From NCBI GenBank assembly GCA_035578905.1, contig JAQJVL010000152.1, positions 744,001-808,000 of the forward strand: a DNA stretch of 64,000 nucleotides, written 5' to 3'. The translations under genes and the position numbers were made by a program. Below, one piece after another: positions 37,101 through 49,100 of the stretch; position 1 is the first letter of the stretch, and each line of letters starts with the position of its first letter. This DNA comes from Stictocephala bisonia. Taxonomy: Eukaryota > Arthropoda > Insecta > Hemiptera > Membracidae. Below the pieces are notes generated by a model that made no database searches, was not told the origin of the DNA, and was given only the letters and a program-made list of their open reading frames with translations.

Positions 37101-40100
37101 GCTGGATGTCACCTCCATTTATTAGTTCATTTTTTAGTATTGTATGGACAGCACATCTCATTTCACATCACATCCACCAAGTGAATGAAAATTTGCCAAC
37201 TAATCCAGGACAGGTTAGAATAGAATTTCATTTTTTTATTTTTTTTATTTTGAGATAAAGTGTAACCCTCTCCCACATGCATATAATTGAGCAAATAGTC
37301 CCATTGTTGGGCCATTTTTCTTACTTTTTTTCTTGCTGCTTATATAAAAACATTTGTTCTTGTGACTTCCGTTTGACTGGATATTTTCCTTAACTAAAAA
37401 AAATCTTTGAAATCAAGTTTGTTTGTTTTTTTACTTCTTTAGTAAGGAGAATGCCGATCTTAAATATTGTAATCATACACAATTCATATACAACAAAATC
37501 ATAATCAACCACAATGTTGCGACCTACTCACATCATGCTTGAGTGGCATCTGAGTGTAGATGAGAACCATTTGTTAAATGGAAATTAAACATATGCGAAT
37601 ACAGAGCATTTATCAACAAGTTAATGTCAAAAGCGCTTGTTTGTCCATTCTAATTTGATTGTACAAGGTCTTTTTTTTGGGAGAGGGTTTATTCTTTGAC
37701 TTTTTTTATTTTTGTTTTATTTTTTTTAATATTGTGTCTGTAAACTCTGGACACACAGGAAGAAATTGCACAGATGTCATTTTAGTTAAATTAGCCATTG
37801 TAAAGAAATATTTTAAACATTTTAAGGGTTTATTTTATATCCTGACAAATATATCTAGTTTACAAATTTTCTTTGTATATTTATTTGAAAAGAGTGAAGA
37901 TGGGACCTAAAGAAAAAATATACAATAATTGGGGGGAAATCACTACTACTATGTTATTTTCACAATATTAAAAAATTACAAGAACAGTACTTTTATTTCA
38001 ATTGTTGTTTATTTTGGCACAGTAATATTTCTTTCACAAAATAAATGCTTGAGCGCATAATAAATGAAATAATACATTAAAGCTTTAAATTAACCCTAGA
38101 GATTAGTTTCAAGGTAGGCAACTTATTTTGCATGTTCATTATTGTTTGCATGTATATATTGTTTATATTTGCTTATTACATGTATCATATATGATTTGTT
38201 GGTTTCAGTCAATATTAGGTATACATATATTAGTATAACTTCACATTTTCTTGCTTCAACTGTTATCTTCAGCAATATAATCATTTAATTCATCACAGCT
38301 TCTTTCCTTCTACTTAAGGTACCAAAATGTATATTCCTTCATTTTGTGTTTCACTATACTTAATCATTTAATTTTGTGATAGTTTCTTGATATCTGAACA
38401 TTACAGATATCTTTGTGTCTTGATATTATGGTGCTGAAATTTCTTCATCAGTTAAAAATCTGTATACTCTTAAGTTATAAATTTGTATATTCTTCTTAAT
38501 CTAACAATTGTTTCAAATTATTTTTTCCTTTTAAACTTTTAAGATTACTTTATTTATAGCTATGAAAAGTTCATGTTTCTAGTTAAACTTAGACCACGGC
38601 ATATCTAATTTTTGTCCATAAATAGTGGGCGGACCGCCGCCATCAGACACTGCAGGAATAGTCGACCACGTCCATTCACATGTTCTTACTTTGCATTTTG
38701 GCGCTGTGTAGTTATCTCAGTGTGAAATTTCAGTAATTTTATTTAATGAATATGTATGTTCTATTTTATGAGACTTACAACTGTATTAAAATTTTTAATT
38801 GTTGAACTAAGGATATAATGAGCAGTTTTCAATACATTGTAAACAAATTCTACAGTAGAACCTCGCTTATCCAACGTATACCGTCGTGATGACATCGGAT
38901 AATAGGAAATTGCAATAAAAAACGCTAATTTTTGTATAACTAAGTACTTTAATGCATTTTACTAAGAATTGACACTTAAGTACTGATTAAACAATCATTA
39001 CTTTGGGTTATAGAACACAAAATAAAACTGATAACAATAAGAAATACAATGTAATAAAATTTCATTACAGTAAAATGTATAAGTTGCAATAGCTAAAATG
39101 AAAGGTAAATTAACAAAATGTACTAAATATAAAATTAAACAATTATAAAGGAACTTTACACACAAGTCTAAATATACACTTCTTATAAGAAGTGTACGCA
39201 CACACGGTACAGCCTGCGCTAAAACTGAACGTAAGGTCAGACATTAAGCAACAAAATTACTGTATCTGCTCATTCAAAAATACAGTAGTTGACCAGTTAC
39301 TTATTGCTGTATTACATTGTTACGTAATTCACGTAATACAGTACACAATCAAATTTAGCAACAAAATAACCGATTTTCGTTGTACAAAAGTCCATTCATT
39401 CCGTTCTTGACTATCTCGGAAAATCAGACCTTTTTTACAGTAGTGATTTCAGGACGGGTATGTCGGTTGAAACGGAATGTCAGATAACGAGGCTCTACTG
39501 TATTTAAAATGTTTAATAGAACTGATACTAGCTTATTGTTATTTATAAATGTTGTCAGTTCATTGTTTTCCTTTTTTATTTATTTTGATTTTATTCTATT
39601 TTACATTTTATATGTCAGTGCTATGTAAGTGTGTTATTAGTATTGATTAAAATTTATTTTTCCTTATAAATAATGTTATGTAATAATTTTTTTATTTCAT
39701 CACTTTTTCATTTGTGCTATGTGCAATTTTACAATATTTGTACATTTTCTATGCCAGCATGTATGTGGATGTTTTATTTCATTCGAAACTACTTGGATAA
39801 ATAAAAAAAAGTTAGCTTTAGACATTTAATTTGTTGATTATATGTACCCTAAAACGAGATTTCGTAATATAATTTTGGGCATACAGATGATTTATTACTT
39901 ATTGATGCATGGTACTTAAAATTGTGTACAAGTTTTTGGTATACGACCATTGCATACTAAATCCATTGTTACCAGTGTTTGTTTAGTGGACTTATTTCGT
40001 CAAAATCTAAATTATAGGAATAAAGTTGCTTGTTTTTCTCTAGATAATTTATCATGAACTCTTCGCTCAAGTATTTTAGGAAAACTGATAAATGAGATAT

Positions 40101-43100
40101 TGGCCTATAATTGTATTTTTTCACTATCAGTTTTGTAAAGCAGAGTGATCTTAGAAATGTTAAAAGGGCTTGGAAAGATGTTTTCTTGAAAATATGAATT
40201 AATTATATTTGCCATCAGTTTTCCAATATTTTTAGAGCAGTTATTTCCTACTGATAATGGAATGTTGTCACAACTCATAACCAGATGATTATTGTACTTT
40301 AAATTTATTAATTATTCTAAGCAAATACTGTCCTGTATTTACACTTTACTAAAATAAGATACAATTTCAGGACTACTCTTTACATAATCATTGGATACTG
40401 TCTTGTCAAATGTGTTATTTCTAAAGCCTCTGTTACATTTATAAAGTAATCATTTAAATTCTCCGCAGTTGCAGTGGGATTACTTATAACATTTTTCTTT
40501 TGTTTTCAATGTACTGTTTCTTTTTAATTTGGGCTGCTGTGTCTGATGGTTTATTACTTTCCAGACATCTTTAGTGTTGAAGTTAACTGATTTTATTTTT
40601 TTCCTTTCGTACATTTTTCTCATAACTTTTTAAGCATTTATATTGAGGCCACAGTTTTTGGTCTTGTTTAATTTTAAGCTGTTGGTATGCTGAATGCAGA
40701 TTTTCTTTTTCAATTAATAGTTTATGAGTGTATTTTAGATTACATTTTGGGTTTTTTTTATTATAATCAATCAATTTTAAGGGGAAGTATGTATTATAAT
40801 GATCTGTAAAAAATGTACTTTTAGTCAACACAATATAAATAAAATTTGTCCCAATTTTGGTTTGATAGTTGGATTTTTAGCTGTTCTATTGATTCTTTAC
40901 TGATCATCCTTCGCTTTTGAACATTTTAAATTGTAATTTGCTCTGAAATGTTATTTCATCGATTTACTACCATGATAAGAGAGTGTTGTAATTATCATCT
41001 CTGCTTGGCACCCAGTGCTCTCTGTCAGTACGTTTTCAATAACTTCTACTATTTTGAACAGCATTGTCAGATCAGATGGAATGTCACGCTTCGTTATTGG
41101 TTGTAACAGCTCCATTTTTTTTCTTGCAGTTCATCGAGGGCAGTATCAAGATATCCTATAAGGTCTGGGAATCTCTTAAGAGATCTGGAGGCTTTCCTTG
41201 GCCACTATGATAACTTGTGCCCCTGTGTCCACTTTAAAATTTTTAGCAGCAAAGTATTTTGGGGGAACATTGTCGCATACACATCCCATCGGAGAGCATA
41301 TTACCTTAGTTAGCTTTCACTATATGACATCTTTACTTCTTTTTAGACCAGGTTATAATCTTTTAATAACAGTTTGTCTTTAAATTTGGATGTTGTTATT
41401 AGTTCATATACTGTTGGTTCATTGTTAATAATCTGGTGAGGTAGGTGGTCACTTACACAATCAGAGACTGAAAGATGTCCAAATTTTTTTATCACTGCAA
41501 CTTCACTGTGATCAATGTTATTTTCTCATTTGTTAAAGAATTTTTGTTTTGGTTTTCATAAACTTCTTGATAGTGATGGGTTGTTATATACGTTTCATTT
41601 TGTGCTTGTGTAGTTTGCGGAAGGTTTTAAATATCAGTAGTTTTACTTTGCTTGAAAATTTGGTTCAGAGCATTAATTATTAAAAGGCAAGTTTTGTTTT
41701 TCCTCTTTTATTTAAGTGGAGGCCTTGAAGTGTTTAGTGGAACCTTCTCAGCTCTTCAAGATCCACTTATTAAACATTGCTAATACAAGCTTTTAACTGT
41801 TATTAATGTTGTTATTTACATAAACAATGTTTAAATGTATCGGATCATATGTGCAGTAATCAAATCTCTCTGGGATGGTAGTCATTATTATTAACTCAGA
41901 GTCACAAGTTTGTATTGAAAGTTATTGTATTATAAATATCAGATCATTGTTTATTATATCATTAGTTCCATCAACTACAACGGTCCTATCACTTTTTGAA
42001 CTGTGTGATATAGCTTCAGTTACGTAGCCAAGGTGTGCGTTTGCCATTACTTGAGCCTCACATTTTACTTTAATGTTTTATCTTTGTTCAATTATTTGCC
42101 TAATTTTTTCCTTGACAATCAGAGTACAAGGATAGTTTAATTTTCTTACCACATTATTCAATAATTCTTTATTTTTCACTGTTTGTAGCGTATCTTCTTG
42201 TATAATTGATTTTTTGCAATTGTTTTTGTTCTCTGTAAAGTGCCTGTGCTCTGACTACTTGACTTTTTAGTATCCTCCAAGTTAAATTGAGATTTGTTTA
42301 GAACTTGAAATTTGTTTGCCTTGAACAAAAGTGTATTTGCCTTAAAAAATATTTGTAAACATCATAATTGTTATTTTAGGTTTTTACTGTAGCAGAAGTA
42401 GAAGCTAAAATGAGGAGAGAAGCTGAAGTCCAAAATGATAGTGCTGCTGTAAGGGAACATCCAGCAAATGTACAAAACAGAGGGGTTTGTAATTATTTTT
42501 CTTATCACAAATTCATATCCTATTTATCGTAAATTAACCCTTCGAGCGCTGCTGTGTTTTCTTGAAGTTATATGCGTTAGTAGTCAATCAGTTGGCAAGT
42601 GATTAAGAGAAAAATTATGGAATAAAAGACTATTGGACCAATATTTATAATCCTTTTTAGGATATAAACTATTCTACAAAACTCGTATTAATTTGTAAGA
42701 GGTTTGTGATAATATGTTGGCTTAGAAACATTTTTTTCTCATTTTGATAAAAATTACTTTTCCAATAATTTTTTTTAATTTTGAATTATAACCATTGGAA
42801 GATTATTTAACAAGGAACATATTTGAGCTATAAATTATTTTTTCTGAGCTATAAAAATAGCTATAAAAACAAGCAAGCTAAAAAAAGCAAAATAAAAACT
42901 CTACAAAAATTACTTTATTACATACTTTTGCGGAAACCCTTAATGTTACCTGTTACCTTACTTATTATTCAAGTAATCGAAATAAACTATTTTTTATATT
43001 GTTGGCAAGAAGCAAAAGAATTAATAGAATACACAGCCAAGTAATATTACCTATAGTCTGACTTTTTCTCTTATTTTACATACTATTGAACTTGTAATGA

Positions 43101-46100
43101 CTTGTACATTTTCATAGATCTACATTTAGTTTGAGTGGCATCTTTAAACCTGGCAACAGGGTGACTGCTTATCACAAAAGTTGCTTAAATACATATTTAT
43201 ATATTCATGCAACTCATTCACAAATTGTAGAGCTTAATATTAAATTACTACTTCATTTAATTTATAGTTTACTTTCTTTTGACATTAAACATTTTGGGGC
43301 TGAAATTAATCCTTTATGATTTCAGGCGATAAATCGAACTGCCAATACTCCTCGAACTCCTAACAATGCAACTCAGAACAGCAGATACCATCATAATGAG
43401 GGTGTTCATGACAGGTTCCAGCCCCGATATCCACCCTACTTCCCTCCAAGGCAGCATGCCCCTCAAGGAATTCACCCCTGCCCTCCTCAACAAAGGCACT
43501 TAGGTACATCTTATTGTTTAACCTTTTATTTGTATGATGTTCATCATGAATGGAGCCTGATCTCATCATGTGCAGATTGATTGATATTTGAGTAGCAAGT
43601 TATTAAACAATATTAATCTCTATATTATTATTATTTTAAAACCTTTTTTACTGACCATGTTTTCTCTCATAACTGTTAAAGATCCCCTTAACATAGGTCG
43701 TAGCAAGTTTTAATTGCCAAAGACATCAAAATTATAACTAAGACTGAATGATAAATGTTAATTTACTGTAATGTTATATGTAGAGAAACAAATATTTTGG
43801 ATGTGAAGAGTATAATGTGGCCATTTATAGCTGTACATTTAATTTCCTTTATCTTGTTAGCATATATGCTTTAAGAAAGAAATTTCTAAAATTAATGTTC
43901 AGTTTTGAAATTTAAGCTCAGAATAGCTAGTGTAATAGAACTTTGTTAAGTTGAGCTCCTTCAATTGAGTGGACACTGAACTGGGAAACTGGGAATTAGG
44001 GATGTGTCGGTTCCACTTGTTTCGATTCGGTTCCGGTTGAGTTCTTTACTGAAATCAGTTTCCAAAACTCGGTTCTGAGTACTTTTTGAGCATGTCACAA
44101 TAAACTTTGTAATACCTATATGCCGGTGAATTAAAGAGTAATGCATGTTTGGTCAGTAACAAATTCAGGAGACTATTTTAGGTAAGAGATTTTACGGTTT
44201 TCTGTAGCAGTGTATAGTTGTTTGAACTTTTTTGCAATATATTGCGTAATATAATACCCCAATACTGTATTACCATATTCTTATCATATATTTCCTAAAA
44301 CTAGAGAATCAGTTAATTTCTTATTCTTTGGGTATGATTCTTTACATTTGTTTACTAAGAAACATTTATTTTTTTAAAGTTTTTTACTGTTATAAAAAGT
44401 ATAAATTATTTTATTTATTCAAATACAAAATATATACCATTTTGTTAACAGGGGTGTAATAAACAAATTCGTATATAACATTATAGTAGTATTTCATTGA
44501 AATTTACTGTGGGAAAACCACAAAACACTATTTTAGGGCCTGGGCCAGTAATAAAACTTCTATAAACAAAAATCACATCTCAGTTGATTGAAATAATCAA
44601 AACTTAATATAATGGTTGGATGATATTAAGCTTTTCAATTAAAATTAATTCATTACTTGATTACTATATGATAAAAGTAAACCACCAAAAAGTGTAATAA
44701 CTATGGAGCACAACAACCAGTATGGCCTCACTTAACACTATTCTCAATAACGTCTTGGGTAGCATCTGTGATCAACTTGGATAGCCCCTAATGGAGGTTT
44801 TTGGGATTATCGCCCATCGAGCACAGCTAATCTGTTTACAAATGTCCACCACAACACTTAAAAATTTTAAATTACATTTTTCCTAAGATTTAAAATTAAG
44901 GATTAATAAATAAGTTGTTATGGATTCTGGAAAAAAAGCAACTTTTAGTTATTTTGTTTTAGGACAAATGAACAACCGCCCTTTCTTCGATCCTAGACAA
45001 AACCATCCAAGAATGAGAAGACCATATCCAAATGCACCACTAGGAAATCACCAAAATAACCATCATCACCTACCAGGCCCTCATCAGCCTACTGAAAGAT
45101 TCCCCTCCTATTTCAACCAACAGGTAACATTATTTTCTTAAATATTTTTAAAAAGCATGTGCTTTTTTCCTATTTCTTAAGGAAAATTTCAATATGAATA
45201 CTTTGAAATAAAATAATTTGTGGATAAGACCCTTTCCTCTTCATATTTGCTTGTACCTTTTGGGGTTTAATAGTAAATTGATCCTCCAATATGTATTACC
45301 TACATGTGCTATTAGCCTTTCAGAGAGTGTGCCAATAACCGGTTATATTGAAACTGTCAGCTACATGCTTTATCTGTATATTTTAGGTTGGATGTAAAAG
45401 TCCCATTAATCCTGGAATGGTAAGCTTATAAGAAATCATACTATCAGTAAGCATTCGTAATTTTTATGATGTATTTCATTAATTTTTATTGTCATGTAAG
45501 GGAGTGAAAAAAAACTACAACATACGAATTCAATACTTTATTGTAATAAAAAAAAAAAAAACGATATTACAATTCTTGTTTTGAATAGTTTTGATTTATT
45601 CCATTTTTATCACAAAAAATAATATTTCTAAAGCGAAAATGTTGTTAATTTATCTATAGTTCCTATAAAAATCGAAAGCTTAGAGATCATATATCTTTAA
45701 AATATTCGTTATAAGTCCAATTTTATTATGTTTGCAGAAATGTCAAGAAAGCATTTTAAAAAAGAGGCATAAAAATTATGTTATTAGTATGCATTTGTAT
45801 ATTCTACGACTAACCCTTTATATCCGGTAAATGATGCACAGTAGACGGCAGGTCAATAGGAGACTGGCCTTGAGCATAGTGGAGGGAGGATTAGCTAGCT
45901 TGACAAGCCCGACAACTGAAAAGTGACATATTTATGGCAGTTTGTTTGGGGTGCGTCGTAAAATGTACGAATGCTTACCATTCCAGGGTTAGACAAAAGA
46001 AGGCTTTATGATACAATTAAACATTTTTTTAATTTAAATTTAAACAAATGGTAAGAAGTTCTATTAAAGCATATAGAAAAACTGATGATGTTCAATTTTA

Positions 46101-49100
46101 GTAATGATGTCCTTTAAAAATTGAGACAGTGATTGGAAATTATTACCTTAGATTTTGGACAAAATCTTAAGTAAAGCTATTATTTTGCTTAGGTTAAAAT
46201 GCTTGATAATTTGCTATTGATGTAGTAAAATATGTTCCCAGAACATAATAAAAGCTAACAATATTTAAGCATCAATCGATCAACATATTATATGTTATTG
46301 CATAGATTTAATATGCCAGTTCTACCCAACCTGATGAATTATGCTGATTAATATCCTCAGCAACATCTGCATCTATCAGCAACAGTTAGTGCACCTTACA
46401 ATTCAGATGACTACTACTTTTTAAGATTTTTCTATGAAAGATATTTCTGATCTTTCATTATACTACAATTAATAAATTTTATTTAAACATAAAGATACCA
46501 ATCATTACCGGAAATATGACATATTTTAGTACAACTCATCAATTTACGAGAACTGAATTGAAGGTGTGTGCCCTTTATTGTTTAATTTACAGTTTTAAAA
46601 GTACAATGAAAATATTCAACAAAACTTAAAAATATCACGTTTCCAATCATTTTTAAAATGAAGGGACGAAGGGAAGACAATTCAATACATGAATGATGTT
46701 GGCATTATTTATCCATTATGAAAAAATTTTATAACAATCAAATAAAGATAGAGTGGTTATAATTTTTATAATATAGACAAAAATTTTTTTCACAAATATA
46801 GTTTTGGCATTAACTAGAAATAAAAGTACTGAAGAAGCCCTTCGCTTCTTTATGCAGGGTATTTTAAATTGTATAAATTAGTAATCAAAAAGCAACTGGG
46901 ATTTTTGTAGATTTCTCTAAAGCTTTTGATTTGGTCAATCATAGTATATTGTTAAAAAAACTTTATGCAGCGGGAATTCGGGGGGTTTCTCTTGATTGGT
47001 TTAAAAGTTTTTTGGTGGGTAGGACGCAAAAGGTGCGTATCGAAAATATTCTTAGCGAGTCAAAAACTTTAGATGTAGGCGTACCACAAGGGTCCGTTTT
47101 ATCAGCAACGTTATTTATCATTTTTATCAATGATTTACTTCAAGTACCATTTTCAGGAATAGTTTCGGCTTTTGCTGATGATATATCTATCAGATATTCA
47201 GACAGTAATTGGATCAATATATGGGATAAATTGAACAGTGACTTAAAATTGTTGAACCAGTGGTGTAGTACTAATAAGATGGTAGTAAATGCAGAAAAAA
47301 CTAAATTTATAAATTTTGATCTCAAAAAGTTTTCTTTCGATGATAGTTTACAGTTTCATATTATTAACGGTTGTGATGGAAGCGTCGCATTATGTAATTG
47401 TCCACGCATTGACCAAGTTTGTCATATTAAATATCTCGGTATTACAATCGATGAATCGATTTCCTGGAAAAATCATATAAGTCAATTACAAAACCAACTA
47501 AGGAAAAATATTCGTAAGTTTTATTTTTTGAGAAATCTAGTAAACGAAGATTTATTGAGAGTTCTATATTTCGCGTTAATACAATCACGTCTCATTTATG
47601 GAATTGAATTATGGGGAAGTGCGTATGATGTTACATTAAAACCATTAGAGATTATTCAAAAACATTTTATTAGAATAATAGCTTTTAAAAATAAGAGGGA
47701 TCGTTCCCTGCCTTTATTCCAAAGCCTGAACATTCTTCCGTTAAAATATCTTTTTGTATTTAAAGTGCTTAAAATCTTTTACGTTATCAGTGGCAACAGA
47801 AGTATAATAGGGCCACCACACCTTACTAGATCCATCGCACAAGGGCTTCTTAAAAGACCAAAAGTTAATAAAACAAATTTTAAAAACTCCTTTATCTTTT
47901 TGGGCCCAAAAATTTACAACTTATTACCAAAAAACATAAAGTTATGTAGAAATGTTGAACAATTTACACAAAAAATTAAAACATGGCTTTTTGGCAAGAC
48001 ACAGATTAGGGATCTTTTAGAAGTAGTTACTTAGTATAATAATAATAATAAGTAAATAGTATATATAGTAAATAAGTAAAAACATTTGGTTGTTTATGTA
48101 ATTGTAAATAGTTACATTCGTTTTGCAATATTTAAAAACATTTTTTGTTGTTGTGAATTTAGTATTAACTATAAATGTACGACATTTGGTACGTGAAGAG
48201 TCTAGTATAAGGTATAACTAATTACACAGCACCTAGGAGACCACACGTGCTGCAGTGAGCCGCCGAGATCATTTGTCAAAAATGGACTGTTCAATTTTGT
48301 TAATTTAATTAAGTTTTAAGATGTGCTAGCCATATGTACTGGAAAAATGGCTAGTATTTCAGAGTGTTATACGTATTAATATGTAACTGTAATTTGAAGG
48401 CTGAATAAACATATTCTTATTCTTATTCTTATTCTTATTCTTATTCTTATTCTTATTCTTATTCTTATTCTTATTCTTATTCTTATTCTTAAAAATCAGG
48501 TTCTTGTTATGCTTTATGTTGACAAAAAAATAGTGTTTCTACTGAACATTTAAAACATTTTTAAAAGTTTTAAAATTTTAAACAAATACTGTGTTAAGGA
48601 AGACTGTACTAACTTAAAGCCATTATAGAGGAAAAAAGCCCTTTGATGATGTTCATTTTTAGTTTAATGCTATAGTCCCTTATATATTTGTAGACATGTT
48701 GATTGGCAATACTTATTACCTTTTATGGTTTGGTACAAACAATCTTTTATTTTATGTAAGCTTTTTTATTTTTAGCTTAGTGTTAAAATGTCTTTGATAA
48801 TTTGCTTATTGATGTAGTAAAATGATGTGTTCTATCATAGATACATAAATAAAAAGCTAACATTTTATTTTAAGCATCCAAGTTCGATCAACAGTATTGA
48901 TGAATGTTTTTAGCAGAGAGGATTTAATATGCCAGCTTCCTCCCAACCAGTTGATGAATATGCTGGATTAATGAGTCCTCAAGAAAAACAATGGCTGCAG
49001 TCTATACAAGCAATGCAGCTTAGTGGCAACCAACCAATTCAAGATGACTACTACTTTTTTGTAAGTTTTATTCTCAGAGAAAGATACATTCTGGATCTTT

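Larger units (their letters stand above)
46805..48490 (+). mobile_element. 5'-truncated LINE with (ATTCTT)13 tail
   Basis: A non-LTR retrotransposon whose RT begins mid-domain (RNKSTEEALRFF at 46815, then a frameshift near 46875). It ends in a 3' UTR and 13 exact copies of ATTCTT (48413-48490). 5' truncation and a simple-repeat 3' tail are usual for target-primed reverse transcription. It lies in the intron between exons j and k, between the duplicated segments. Confidence 0.85.

Noticed and set aside
43314..43569. Two overlapping minus-strand ORFs
   Set aside because: Antisense shadows of Pat1 exon i, which has splice sites and phase continuity on the plus strand.
45387..45988. Treating the 11-residue exon candidate as certain because its splice sites are strong
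   Set aside because: The donor is part of a transposon inverted repeat, so the match can arise without splicing; kept only as a low-confidence feature.
48413..48490. Telomere-like or stand-alone microsatellite
   Set aside because: ATTCTT is not an arthropod telomere unit (TTAGG), and its place at the end of a LINE 3' UTR marks it as the element's tail.
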